From positions 1-40,449 of the forward strand of contig CAIZEE010000258.1 of assembly GCA_903931835.1 (NCBI GenBank): a stretch of DNA of 40,449 nt. The letters are read 5' to 3'. The position numbers and the translations under genes were made by a program. The notes under the pieces were generated by a model, which saw only the letters and a program-made list of their open reading frames with translations, was not told where the DNA came from and made no database searches. Shown here piece by piece: positions 28,352 to 38,511 of this stretch; the first letter of the stretch is position 1; the number at the start of each line of letters is the position of its first letter. The stretch comes from an uncultured Elstera sp. (GTDB lineage Bacteria; Pseudomonadota; Alphaproteobacteria; Elsterales; Elsteraceae).

Positions 28352-29422
28352 GTGAAACAGATCAAGATTTCAGTCAGAAACTTTCACTCGATTTGCCACT
28401 CGGCTATTGTAGCGATAGTTGCCATCTCCTTTATAACACAGGCAAAACCAGCGCATGCTGATTACAAGATAACTATATTGCATATTAACGATGTATTGTC
28501 GCGATTGGAGCCGGTTGACCATAACGGCGTGCCATGCCCGATCGAAGTCCGCTTCTCCGCGACCTGTATCGGTGGCGCTCCCCGGTTGGCGGCGGTGATA
28601 AAGTCGGCGCGTGAGCAGTCCGGCAACGTGATATTGCTCGATGCCGGTGGCGAGTTTACCGGCTCGCCCCTATGGGATTCGCAGAAGGAACGGGCCATCT
28701 CCAGCGTTCTGACAAGGCTGGGTGTTGATGCGATGGGGGTTGGGTTTACGGAATTCGCCGAAGGCTCGCCGGTGCTCGGTCAGTTCATTCGCGAGGTCCG
28801 TTTCCCGCTGTTGTCGGCCAATGTCAATGTCGAGCGCGATCCCTATCTGGTCGATCAGATTTGGCCGTTCGTGGTCATCGATCGCGGTGGCGACCGGATT
28901 GGCTTGATCGGCTACAGTTCGGAGGATATCAGGACGAAATCGCATCCCTCGCTTGAGACGCGCATCGATCCGATCGAGAATTCGGTCAAATTTGCGGTGC
29001 GCATGGTGAAGAGTATGGGCATCACGAAGATCATCGCGATCAGCCATGCGGGCTATGCGCGCGATAAGCAGATCGCTGAGAATGTTGAGGATATCGACGT
29101 CATCGTTGGCGGCAATTCCCACACCTACCTTGCCAACAAGGTAAAGGAAGCCGAAGGGCCGTACCCGACCGTGATCAAGGGGCCAACCAAGAAACCGGTG
29201 TTGGTGGTGCAGGCGGGCGCGTTTGGTCAGTATGTCGGCAAGCTCGATGTCGTGTTCGATGCGAAGGGCGTCGTCAAATCCTGGAAGGGTGACCCGATCC
29301 TGCTCGATGTTGGCGTTACCGAGGATGCCGACATGCGCGCAGCGCTCAATGTCATGGAGGCTACAGCCGCCCAGCAGGCCTCCGTCAGCCCCGTCGCAGC
29401 AGCGGCCGGAACAGTCCGGTAG
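28352..29422 (+). CDS. 5'-nucleotidase/UshA-family metallophosphoesterase-like secreted protein with degenerate metal-site motifs
   Basis: GTG at 28352 after SD AGGAGG; signal peptide; family-level motifs recognisable but altered: HINDVLSR, DAGGEFTGS, GFTEFAEG, ISHAG, GGNSHT. Confidence 0.8.
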   Translation: MKQIKISVRNFHSICHSAIVAIVAISFITQAKPAHADYKITILHINDVLSRLEPVDHNGVPCPIEVRFSATCIGGAPRLAAVIKSAREQSGNVILLDAGGEFTGSPLWDSQKERAISSVLTRLGVDAMGVGFTEFAEGSPVLGQFIREVRFPLLSANVNVERDPYLVDQIWPFVVIDRGGDRIGLIGYSSEDIRTKSHPSLETRIDPIENSVKFAVRMVKSMGITKIIAISHAGYARDKQIAENVEDIDVIVGGNSHTYLANKVKEAEGPYPTVIKGPTKKPVLVVQAGAFGQYVGKLDVVFDAKGVVKSWKGDPILLDVGVTEDADMRAALNVMEATAAQQASVSPVAAAAGTVR

Positions 29423-29424
29423 CG

Positions 29425-30525
29425 TTAGGCCCCGAAAATCGACCGTTGCGGGTTGAATAGCGTGCCACCCGTCACCGGTTGAGGCACGCCGGTGGTCCCT
29501 GGGACGCTGAGAGGAAGACCAAGCCTGGAGCGGACCGCCAGATAGGCAAAACCCTGCGCCTCCAACGCATCGCCATCCCATCCAACCGCTTCCACCGTTT
29601 CAACCGGCGCCTCCAGGCGCTGCCGCAGGTGATCCAGCACGGCAAGGTTGTGACGACCACCGCCCGTCACCAGCCAGCGTAGCGGCGGTGATGGCAGATG
29701 AACGCTTGCTGCCGCCACCGCCGCAGCGGTGCAGGCGGCCAGTGTGGCGGCTCCGTCGGCGGCGGAGACCGAATTGTCGACCAGTGTGCCGAAACTGTCC
29801 CGATCCAGCGTCTTGGGCGGTTTTCGGTCGAAATAGGGGTGAGCCAGAAACCTGTCGATGACCGATGCCTGGACGCGACCGGTCGCGGTTAAGGTGCCGT
29901 CGCGATCAAAAGCCTGCCCAGTCTGTTTCAGGACCCAGTCGTCGAGCAGGGCGACGCCGGGGCCGGTGTCGAACGCGAGCAGAGTATCGTCCTGTCCGAT
30001 CCAGGTGACATTGCCCACACCCCCCAGATTCAGCACGGCGAGCGGCTTTGGCAGATCGCGCGCGAGTGCCTGGTGGTAGAGCGGCAGAAGCGGCGCGCCT
30101 TCGCCGCCCGCCGCCACGTCAGCTGACCGAAAGTCTGAGACGACCGGCACACGCAGCAGCGACGCCAGCAGGGCCCCGTCGCCGATCTGCCAAGTCCGCC
30201 GCGCCTGCGGCTGGTGTAGGATCGTTTGGCCGTGAAACCCTACGAGATTGATCTCTGCCGCCCGCAACCCGGCGCGGGCGAGCAGGCGTTCAACCGCATC
30301 GGCATGGGCGATCGTCATGTCGCGTTCGATGGGCTGGACGAGTTCCAGCCGATTGCCGCCCAGGATGGAGCGCAGCCGCTCGCGGAGATCGGCATGATAG
30401 GGCACGGTGATGGCTTCACCCGTCGCCTGCACACTTTCGCCATCGGTCTCGATTATCGCCGCGTCGATCCCGTCGAGTGAGGTGCCGCTCATCAAGCCGA
30501 TGCTGCGAAACATCTGCCGTTTCAT
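29425..30525 (-). CDS. anmK: Anhydro-N-acetylmuramic acid kinase
   Basis: IGLMSGTSLDGIDAAIIETDG; GFHGQTILHQP; NLGGVGNVTWI; FDTGPGVALLDDW; LVTGGGRHN. Confidence 0.95.
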   Translation of the reverse strand: MKRQMFRSIGLMSGTSLDGIDAAIIETDGESVQATGEAITVPYHADLRERLRSILGGNRLELVQPIERDMTIAHADAVERLLARAGLRAAEINLVGFHGQTILHQPQARRTWQIGDGALLASLLRVPVVSDFRSADVAAGGEGAPLLPLYHQALARDLPKPLAVLNLGGVGNVTWIGQDDTLLAFDTGPGVALLDDWVLKQTGQAFDRDGTLTATGRVQASVIDRFLAHPYFDRKPPKTLDRDSFGTLVDNSVSAADGAATLAACTAAAVAAASVHLPSPPLRWLVTGGGRHNLAVLDHLRQRLEAPVETVEAVGWDGDALEAQGFAYLAVRSRLGLPLSVPGTTGVPQPVTGGTLFNPQRSIFGA

Positions 30526-33500
30526 TGGGTTGGCTCCGGCGCTGGTGGCGTAGCGGGTGTCGAGGATGTCAGGTGATCAAACAGCGACCGCAATATACCG
30601 GGTGCGAGAATACTCAGCGCATTGACTGAAACCTCTGCCGTGGCGGGTGGCCCCTTGACGGTGTAGGTCCAGGCGAACAATCCGCCACCTTCGCCGCCTG
30701 TCAGCAAATTGCCGAGTAGCGGAATCGCGCCGACGATACGGCTAGCACTATAGATCGGCACGATCGTGCCCGACAGATCGACCGCTCCGTCCAGTCGATC
30801 GATCTTGCCGGCCGCAGTCAGGCCTAGCGCCAGACCGGCAGCGCGGCCCTCGGTAATCTCCGTCGCCTCGCGTGTCCGTAAGAAACTGGCGGTCAGATTG
30901 TCGAAGGCGATACCCTCGCCAGTCAGCAGTTCCGGTATCCCGGTAACCGAAGCGACGGCCAGCAGGCGCGCCAAGATCGGCGCCTTGACCAGGCGATAAT
31001 TCTTCAGCTCCGCCTGTCCGGTCATGCGCTGCCGGGTATTCTCCAAAACGCCATCCAGTTTTAGCGTGCCGTTCCGTATGTAGTCGGTGAAACCGACAGC
31101 TTTGAGCATGGCGCCGGCATCGCTTGCGGTGATCGCCAAATGCCTGGTATTGGCCTCAGGTGTCAGTCTGAGTGTCACGTCATGCGCGCCGTCGATCGGG
31201 CGGGTCGACGCATCGATCGAGGCGACGACCCAATGCTGTCCGCTATGCTGGGCCGACGCCATGACGCTGAACAGCTTCTGGTCTTTGCCGAGAACCAGTT
31301 GATCGAGCTTTAGCTTAATGTCGATCGGCACGACGGGCTCGTTATCGTCAAGCGTCGTCTGCTTGGCGTTGTAGGGGCCGGACCAGTCAAGGCTTCGTCC
31401 GCTGAGATCGATGTCATAGCCGCCGGCGTCCCGCCAGGCGACATGGCCGTGCAGATCGGTATCGCCATAGCTCAAGCGCTTGATGTCGACCGTCGACAAT
31501 CCACCGGCCGGCTTGAACTTGCCGGAAATCTGCCCGATCAATCCGCCGCCATCGATAAAGGCGTCGCGCAGCATATCGGCGTGACCATCGAGCAGATCGA
31601 TGTCGAACTGCGCGGTCATGTCCTGGCCAGGCGGCTTATTCCAGCCGAGCTCGGTGATTTGGGCCTGGGCATCGCGACCATCCAGAAATACCGCGACTTT
31701 GGCGTGACGGTCATCGGTTTCGCTATAGTCGATGGTCGCGTCCAGCGGCCCGGTCGCGAAGCGGTCGATATGGAGATCGAAGCGTTGACGCGCGTCGTCA
31801 TCGATGACGGCGTCGACCAGAAGTGTGCGGCGTGGTGATACCGCTTGGGCGAAACTCTCAGTCCATGTCGCTGCGATCGGCACGCCGTTGAGCTTACCAT
31901 TGCCGGTCATATGCAATTTGGTCGCGTCGAGGGCGAGCGCAAAGTTTCCCTCGGTCAGGTCGTATTGGCGGATCACCGCCGGGACGGACAGGCCGGTAAT
32001 CGTCGCCGAGGTGCCGACCCGCAATTGATCGACCGACAAATCATGGACCAGCGGGAAGGCCATGGTCAGTTCGATTACGGCATCCCCGCCGATCGAACCG
32101 GGCGTGATGCCGAAACGCTTCATATAGCCAAGCGGTTGGGAGTCGATGACGGTCAGCGCGTCGGCGACCTTTCCGGCCAGATGAAGATCAATCGCAATAC
32201 GATGATCATCGCCGTCCAGCCCCGTAATGGCGATTGTACCGCCTTGAATTTCCTGGTTCTGGCAGATACCCGATTTGACCTGGATGTCGAAGCGCGCGGC
32301 GTTGAAGGTGGCGGAGCCGGAGACGTGTTCCGCAGCCGGCAACTGGCCAAAGTAACTGACCCGCGCGTCATTGATCTCAAGAGTACCGTCGAGGGGGCCT
32401 TGCAGGATGGGGGCCCCGGCGCCGGCGCGGGAGCCGGCGAATTTCATCGAGAGCGGCCCGATCGTCCCGTGCGTCATGTTTGCCAGTATCCATTGTCTGG
32501 CGCCGACCGACACGTTGCGCGGCCAATAGGATTTGAGGTCCTGTATCGGCAGCGCGCTGACCTTGAGCGTACCTTGGAGCGTTGCCCGATCGGCTGGGTC
32601 GGTGATCGTGGCGCTGCCGCTGATCAGCGTTTCGACTTGATCGGTCGGATTGGTCAGAGACACTTCGGCCTGCTCAAGCACGATCTGGTTGGCGATTGCC
32701 GAGTAATGCAGCCGCGCCGACAGTTCGGACAGTTTGACGCTCTGTATCGGTAGCCGCGCGTCGTTTAACTGGCCCTGGTTGGCGTGAACCACAGCCGCCA
32801 GATCGGTCAGTTTCCCGTTAGCCGTCATTGCGACTGTGGCGTCGATATCGAGCGGGGCGTCGAGCGCGACGGCATCCGCCAAAGCAGGGATACGGCTTGC
32901 GAGTGACGGCAGTCGTAAATCGTCGACGCTCACGTTCCCGGTGATCTGCCCGATCGACTCAGCACCGATCGGTGGCTCGTAAGCACCCTTGGCACCGATC
33001 CGTGTCGTCTTGCCATCCAGGTCGAGATCCAGCGATGCCTCCCCGGTTATGCGAGGGCCGGCGCGGGCCAAGTCCAGGGTTATGTTCGGCACCTCCCATT
33101 TGACGGCCACGCGGCGATCGTCGACGGTTAGATGCCCCGCAATAATGTGGAGGCGCTTCAGATGCCGGAACCGGCCGGTCCGTTGCTGGCCGGGTTCCGC
33201 CGGCGTGTCGATCAGGGCCGATAGCGGGCGATCGACCAGCGCCGACCGGCCTCCCGGCGTAGCATCCGCGTTGCCGAGGCCGAAGGAGAAGGTGCCATCG
33301 GTGTCACGCACGACCGTTAGAATCGGGTCGATCAGCGATATCTCGGTCGGCGCGATCTCCCCGGTCACCAAGGAGGCGCCAGACAACCTGACACGGGCGA
33401 TGCCGATCGTTGCCAGGGTTTGGCCCACACTGCCATGAACCTGTATGTCATGAACTTCGATCGCCAGCGTGCGCTCGGTCGGCTGCCAGATCAGTACGGC

Positions 33501-33686
33501 ATCGCCGACGGTGACTTGGCGCGAGTTGGCGTCGTCGCTGAGGCTGGATGCGATCAGCGGTGACAGGAAGGCAAGCTTCCATGGCGCGTGGCCGATGCGC
33601 CAGGCGCCGTACACGGCACCTAGCGAACAGGCCGTGACGATCACAATGACCGCTTCCAGCAGCAGGCGAGGGGCGCCTCTGATCAT
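30522..33686 (-). CDS. AsmA/YhdP-like (DUF3971-type) envelope protein
   Basis: 1054 aa, N-terminal TM, beta-rich repeats; AsmA-like C-terminal region (LTAAGKIDRLDGAVDLSGTIVPIYSASRIVGAIPLLGNLLTGGEGGGLFAWTYTVKGP). Confidence 0.85.
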   Translation of the reverse strand: MIRGAPRLLLEAVIVIVTACSLGAVYGAWRIGHAPWKLAFLSPLIASSLSDDANSRQVTVGDAVLIWQPTERTLAIEVHDIQVHGSVGQTLATIGIARVRLSGASLVTGEIAPTEISLIDPILTVVRDTDGTFSFGLGNADATPGGRSALVDRPLSALIDTPAEPGQQRTGRFRHLKRLHIIAGHLTVDDRRVAVKWEVPNITLDLARAGPRITGEASLDLDLDGKTTRIGAKGAYEPPIGAESIGQITGNVSVDDLRLPSLASRIPALADAVALDAPLDIDATVAMTANGKLTDLAAVVHANQGQLNDARLPIQSVKLSELSARLHYSAIANQIVLEQAEVSLTNPTDQVETLISGSATITDPADRATLQGTLKVSALPIQDLKSYWPRNVSVGARQWILANMTHGTIGPLSMKFAGSRAGAGAPILQGPLDGTLEINDARVSYFGQLPAAEHVSGSATFNAARFDIQVKSGICQNQEIQGGTIAITGLDGDDHRIAIDLHLAGKVADALTVIDSQPLGYMKRFGITPGSIGGDAVIELTMAFPLVHDLSVDQLRVGTSATITGLSVPAVIRQYDLTEGNFALALDATKLHMTGNGKLNGVPIAATWTESFAQAVSPRRTLLVDAVIDDDARQRFDLHIDRFATGPLDATIDYSETDDRHAKVAVFLDGRDAQAQITELGWNKPPGQDMTAQFDIDLLDGHADMLRDAFIDGGGLIGQISGKFKPAGGLSTVDIKRLSYGDTDLHGHVAWRDAGGYDIDLSGRSLDWSGPYNAKQTTLDDNEPVVPIDIKLKLDQLVLGKDQKLFSVMASAQHSGQHWVVASIDASTRPIDGAHDVTLRLTPEANTRHLAITASDAGAMLKAVGFTDYIRNGTLKLDGVLENTRQRMTGQAELKNYRLVKAPILARLLAVASVTGIPELLTGEGIAFDNLTASFLRTREATEITEGRAAGLALGLTAAGKIDRLDGAVDLSGTIVPIYSASRIVGAIPLLGNLLTGGEGGGLFAWTYTVKGPPATAEVSVNALSILAPGILRSLFDHLTSSTPATPPAPEPTQ

Positions 33687-33777
33687 GCGCCGCGGCCCAT
33701 ATGAATTTCCATCGCCAGGTAGAGACCGCGATCCTTGACCAGCACCGCCGGCCCGCGCACTCTGGCCGCTGCTATTT

Positions 33778-36700
33778 GTGGGCCACCCACCGAAAGAGGC
33801 AGGCGCGGTGTCGCTCTATCCATTCCTCGTCGCCATGCACGACCTCCCCATCGCGGGCTCGCCGGACCGCGTGCGGGTGGCGGTCGAGCGTTGGCTCGCG
33901 ACCGTCGACGAGATGGGAGGCCAGGCCCGCGCTGCCGCCATGACCATCCTGGAGGATGCCAGGGGAAGCGCACTCATTTCCGCGATTTTCGGCAATAGCC
34001 CCTTCCTGACGGAATGTTGGTTGGCAAACCCTGGCTTTGCTGCCGAGTTGCTCGCCAAAGGCCCCGACCGCACCTTCGCTGAAATCCTGTCGGGCATCAA
34101 TGACGAACTGGCGGCTGCGGCAAACGTGGACATCGTGATGCAGCGGTTGCGGGTGGCCAAGGCGCGCGTGGCGCTGACCGTTGCCGTGGCGGACATCGCG
34201 GGCCTGTGGCCGCTTGATCGGGTGACCGAGGCGTTGAGCGATTTCGCCGCCGCATCGCTCGACGTGGCGGCTGGCCATTTGGCGGCCTACCGGACCGTGG
34301 CTCGCGGCCAGACCGTGACGCCGCCGCAATGCCGCGACGCGCGGGCCGGGCTGATCATCCTCGGCATGGGCAAGCTCGGCGCCCGCGAGCTTAATTATTC
34401 GAGCGACATCGACATCATCATTCTGTTCGATCCCGATCGCGCGCCGCCGGCCATTCGCGAGGCTGCCGAGGCAAGCTCGCTTGGTCAGATCTATACGAAG
34501 CTTGCACGCGATCTGGTGCAAATCCTCGATGCCAGAACGCAGGACGGCTATGTCTTTCGAACCGATCTGCGTTTGCGCCCTGATCCCGGATCGACACCGC
34601 TCGCCCTGTCGGTTCGGGCCGCAGAAATCTATTACGAATCGGTCGGCCAGAATTGGGAACGGGCGGCGATGATCAAGGCGCGCGCCGTCGCTGGCGACCG
34701 TGTTGCCGGCCGCGCCTTCCTTGAGCGGTTGAAGCCGTTTGTCTGGCGGCGCAGTCTCGATTTTTCCAGCATAGCCGATATTCATTCGATCAAGCGCCAG
34801 ATCAACGCCCAGCGTGGCGGTGCGACCGTTGCGGTGCTGGGACATGACGTCAAATTAGGCAGGGGCGGCATCCGCGAAATCGAATTCTTTGCCCAGACCC
34901 AGCAATTGATCTGGGGCGGGCGGTTGCCGAGCTTGCGCGTCTCTGGCACCTGTGCGGCGCTTGATGCACTCGCAACGGCAGACCGGATCACCTGGGCGAG
35001 CGCCAAGGAGCTGAAACAGGCTTATGTCTTCCTGCGCACGGTCGAACATCGCCTGCAGATGATCGACGACCAGCAGACGCATTCCGTACCGAATGACTGG
35101 GAGGGCTTGCGTGGTCTTGCGGCGTTCATGGGCTATCCAGCGGCCGAGCTCTTTGAGGTTGAGCTACGTGCAATTTTGACGCTGGTTGAGAGCCATTACG
35201 CGGCCTTGTTCGAAGAAGCGCCGACGCTGTCCGGGCCAGGCAATCTCGTCTTTACCGGGGCCGAAGATGACCCGGCCACGGTCGCGACGTTGCAAAGCCT
35301 TGGCTTCGTCGACCCTACCTCTGTGCTGACGGCTGTTCGGGGTTGGCATCACGGGCGTATCCGGGCGACGCGCAGCACCCGGGCGCGCGAATTGCTGACG
35401 GAGTTGATGCCTGATCTGCTGGCCGCTATGGCGGCGACCGCCGAGCCTGATCAGGCCTTCGCCGGGTTCGACCGCTTTATCACCAATCTGTCGTCCGGCG
35501 TCGGCATCTTCTCGCTGCTCTACGCCAATCCCGATCTGCTGCGGCTGGTCTCCTGGATTATGGGAACAGCACCGGGATTGTCGCAGTATCTGAGTTTCTA
35601 TCCGCAACTGCTCGACTCGGTCATTGCAACGCCGCTGCAGGCCGACGCCCTGCCTAGCCGAGCCGACCGCATTGCCGATTTGGGCCGCGTGCTGGGGGAG
35701 GCGCGGAGCATCGAGGACGTGCTCGATAGCGTCCGCCGCTGGTCGGCCGAGGCGCGGTTCGCGGTTGGCCTCGCGATGCTGGAAGGCAGCATCACGCCCA
35801 GCTCCGGCACCGAACAATTGAGCGATGTGGCGGAGGCGGTCATCGCGCAATTGCTCAACCGGATCGAGGATAGTTTCGCCGCCATCCATGGCCGGATCGA
35901 TGACGGCAGTTTTGTCGTCATCGCCTATGGCAGGCTGGGTGCGCGGGAATTAGCGCCCGGCTCCGATCTCGATCTGGTCTTTGTTTACGAGGCCCCTGAG
36001 GACGTGCAGTCGGACGGTCCAAAGCCGCTGCCATCCTCCCTCTATTATCAGCGCCTGGCGCAGCGCCTCATCTCCGGTTTGACCGCACAGACTGCTGAAG
36101 GGCCGCTCTACCAGATCGATATGCGGCTGAGACCAAGCGGCAATAAGGGGCCGATCGCGTCGGAATTTGCCGGTTTCCTGCATTATCACGAGGAAGAGGC
36201 GTGGACCTGGGAACAGATGGCGATGACGCGGGCCCGCGTCGTAGCGGGGCCGGAGGCACTCAGCCAGCGTATCACTCGCGCCATGTTGGCTTTGCTGTCG
36301 GTGAACCGCCCGTCCGCCCGGCTGATCGTCGATACTGACCAGATGCGTCGGCGTATCACAGCTGAACGCGGCCGCATATCGCCCTATGATTTCAAATATC
36401 GATCCGGCGGCCAGATCGATGTCGAATTCATCACTCAGTATTTGATCCTGCGCCATGCCGGCAATCATCCAGGCGTAATATCCGGCAATACCGTGGCTGC
36501 ATTGGAACGGCTCGCCGTGCGCGAACTGATCGCACCCGAAGATGCTGATATTTTGATCCGTGCCGCGACTCTGTGGTCGAGCCTGCGAGCGCTCCTGCAT
36601 CTGACCCTGGTTGGTCCCTTCGATCCCACAACCGCACCCCAACTCCTAAAATCGGCACTCGCCAAGGCCTGTGGAGCCGTTGACTTTGCCGCGTTGGAGC

Positions 36701-36816
36701 GAGATATCACTAGCACTGCGGATAGCGTTGCCGCGATCTATCGCAAACTATTAAGCGACCCGGCCGAGCGACTCGGACCGCCGGTCGTCAAGCCGTCCAC
36801 TGAGCCACAGGAGTAA
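33778..36816 (+). CDS. glnE: Bifunctional glutamine synthetase adenylyltransferase/adenylyl-removing enzyme
   Basis: Two nucleotidyltransferase modules: LGMGKLGARELNYSSDIDIIILFD and IAYGRLGARELAPGSDLDLVFVYE. Start uncertain (GTG 33778 or downstream ATG). Confidence 0.95.
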   Translation: MGHPPKEAGAVSLYPFLVAMHDLPIAGSPDRVRVAVERWLATVDEMGGQARAAAMTILEDARGSALISAIFGNSPFLTECWLANPGFAAELLAKGPDRTFAEILSGINDELAAAANVDIVMQRLRVAKARVALTVAVADIAGLWPLDRVTEALSDFAAASLDVAAGHLAAYRTVARGQTVTPPQCRDARAGLIILGMGKLGARELNYSSDIDIIILFDPDRAPPAIREAAEASSLGQIYTKLARDLVQILDARTQDGYVFRTDLRLRPDPGSTPLALSVRAAEIYYESVGQNWERAAMIKARAVAGDRVAGRAFLERLKPFVWRRSLDFSSIADIHSIKRQINAQRGGATVAVLGHDVKLGRGGIREIEFFAQTQQLIWGGRLPSLRVSGTCAALDALATADRITWASAKELKQAYVFLRTVEHRLQMIDDQQTHSVPNDWEGLRGLAAFMGYPAAELFEVELRAILTLVESHYAALFEEAPTLSGPGNLVFTGAEDDPATVATLQSLGFVDPTSVLTAVRGWHHGRIRATRSTRARELLTELMPDLLAAMAATAEPDQAFAGFDRFITNLSSGVGIFSLLYANPDLLRLVSWIMGTAPGLSQYLSFYPQLLDSVIATPLQADALPSRADRIADLGRVLGEARSIEDVLDSVRRWSAEARFAVGLAMLEGSITPSSGTEQLSDVAEAVIAQLLNRIEDSFAAIHGRIDDGSFVVIAYGRLGARELAPGSDLDLVFVYEAPEDVQSDGPKPLPSSLYYQRLAQRLISGLTAQTAEGPLYQIDMRLRPSGNKGPIASEFAGFLHYHEEEAWTWEQMAMTRARVVAGPEALSQRITRAMLALLSVNRPSARLIVDTDQMRRRITAERGRISPYDFKYRSGGQIDVEFITQYLILRHAGNHPGVISGNTVAALERLAVRELIAPEDADILIRAATLWSSLRALLHLTLVGPFDPTTAPQLLKSALAKACGAVDFAALERDITSTADSVAAIYRKLLSDPAERLGPPVVKPSTEPQE

Positions 36817-36821
36817 TATGC

Positions 36822-37286
36822 ATGAGCCTATCCGTCGGTGACGCCGCCCCTGATTTCACTCTCCCGACCGATGGCGGTGGTACGGTCAGCCTGTCGGCGC
36901 TCAAGGGAAAGAAAGTCATCCTGTATTTCTACCCGAAGGACGACACGTCGGGCTGCACGGCGGAGGCTTGCAGCTTCCGCGATGGCCTGCCGCATTTCAC
37001 CGGGGCAGATGCGGTGATCATCGGCCTGTCAAAGGACAGCGTGGCATCGCACGACAAGTTTAAGAAGAAATACGAGCTGCCCTTCATCCTGGCCTCCGAC
37101 GAGGGAAGCGATGTGTGCGAGCGCTATGGCACCTGGGTTGAGAAGAGCATGTATGGCCGCAAATATATGGGCATTGAGCGCGCTACCTTCCTGATCGGCG
37201 CTGACGGCAAGATCGCGCAGATCTGGCACAAGGTGAAGGTGCCGGGCCACAGCGACGAGGTGCTGAAGGCGGTAAAAGCCCTCTAA
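36822..37286 (+). CDS. bcp: Thioredoxin-dependent peroxiredoxin (BCP type)
   Basis: GDAAPDFTLPTDGGGTVSLSALKGKKVILYFYPKDDTSGCTAEACSFRD. Confidence 0.93.
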   Translation: MSLSVGDAAPDFTLPTDGGGTVSLSALKGKKVILYFYPKDDTSGCTAEACSFRDGLPHFTGADAVIIGLSKDSVASHDKFKKKYELPFILASDEGSDVCERYGTWVEKSMYGRKYMGIERATFLIGADGKIAQIWHKVKVPGHSDEVLKAVKAL

Positions 37287-38470
37287 TCCAACTGTAGCAG
37301 CATTGCCTTCAGATAGGCGCTTTCGGGCAGGAACGGGTGCACCGGGTGATCGGACGCGGCCCCCGAACTCAGCAGGATGCGGCCATTGCGCTCGGCACGG
37401 CTAAGACCGCCGCGAACGGCGTCGGCAAAGGCTTCAGTCTCGATATTATGGCTGCATGAGGCGATGAACAGGAAACCGTCCGGTGCGACCAGCTTGGCCG
37501 CCTGTCTTGCGAGCTTGCGATAGGCCTGAAGGGCCGCCGGCACGTCCTTGCGCGATTTGGCGAAGGCCGGAGGATCGGCGACGACGATACCGAAGCGTTC
37601 GCCCAGGCTTTCCAGCCGGTCTAGCGTTCGGAAGGCGTCGCCTGCGGCCGTGGAGACGTTGGCGCCGACATCGTTGAGTCCAGCAGAGATCATCGCCCTG
37701 TCGAGTGCTGGCTTCGAGCTATCGGCCAGCACAACACCGGCCGCACCCGCGACGGCAGCCTGAATGCCGAAGCCACCGCCATAGCAGAAGAGGTCGAGAA
37801 CCGTTTTGCCCCGTGCAAGCCGAGCCACCGCCGCGCGATTGTCCCGCTGATCGAAGAACCAGCCGGTCTTCTGGCCGCCTAACACGTCGACCTGAAAGCG
37901 GCTGCCATTCTCGATAATCTCGATCGGCCCTGCCAGCGCGCCGCGTGCGACGATCACTTCTTCCTCCAACCCCTCCGTCCCGCGGGCTGGCGTGTCGTTG
38001 CGCAGGACGATCGCGCGCGGAGCGAAGAGGCCATCGAGCGCATTGAGGAGGGCGTCTTGATGCTGCGCTATGCCGGCGGTGTTGAGCTGGACGACCAGCA
38101 CATCGCCATAGCGATCGATCACTGTGCCGGGAAGACCATCGGCCTCTGCATGCACCAGCCGGTAATAGGGTGCATCGAACAGGGTCTCTCGCAGAGCCAG
38201 GGCGCGCCGCAACCGGGCCGTCAGGAAATCCGTGTCGAGGCTATCGATATCATCCCGGCTGACGATCCGCGCGGCGACCAGTGTATGCGGATTGAACAAA
38301 GCGGTGCCGAGCCTTTGGCCGTTCGAGGCGGATAGGCGAACCAGCGTTCCGGCGGGCAGGGCCTTCGCCGCTGCATCCATCTGGACTTCGTTGGAATAGA
38401 CCCAGGGATGGCCGGCGCGCAGCCGCGCATGCCGGTCGGGCAAGAGGGTGATCATCGGCAAGCTGGACAT
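37283..38470 (-). CDS. rlmI: Class I SAM-dependent rRNA methyltransferase (RlmI-like, PUA plus MTase)
   Basis: RHARLRAGHPWVYSNEV (PUA); VLDLFCYGGGFGIQAAVAGAAGVVLADSS; VVADPPAFAKSRKD; IASCSHNI. Confidence 0.88.
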   Translation of the reverse strand: MSSLPMITLLPDRHARLRAGHPWVYSNEVQMDAAAKALPAGTLVRLSASNGQRLGTALFNPHTLVAARIVSRDDIDSLDTDFLTARLRRALALRETLFDAPYYRLVHAEADGLPGTVIDRYGDVLVVQLNTAGIAQHQDALLNALDGLFAPRAIVLRNDTPARGTEGLEEEVIVARGALAGPIEIIENGSRFQVDVLGGQKTGWFFDQRDNRAAVARLARGKTVLDLFCYGGGFGIQAAVAGAAGVVLADSSKPALDRAMISAGLNDVGANVSTAAGDAFRTLDRLESLGERFGIVVADPPAFAKSRKDVPAALQAYRKLARQAAKLVAPDGFLFIASCSHNIETEAFADAVRGGLSRAERNGRILLSSGAASDHPVHPFLPESAYLKAMLLQLD

Positions 38471-38511
38471 GGGGACCTAATGGTTCTGTCTTGCGGTCGC
38501 CCAATGGGCGT

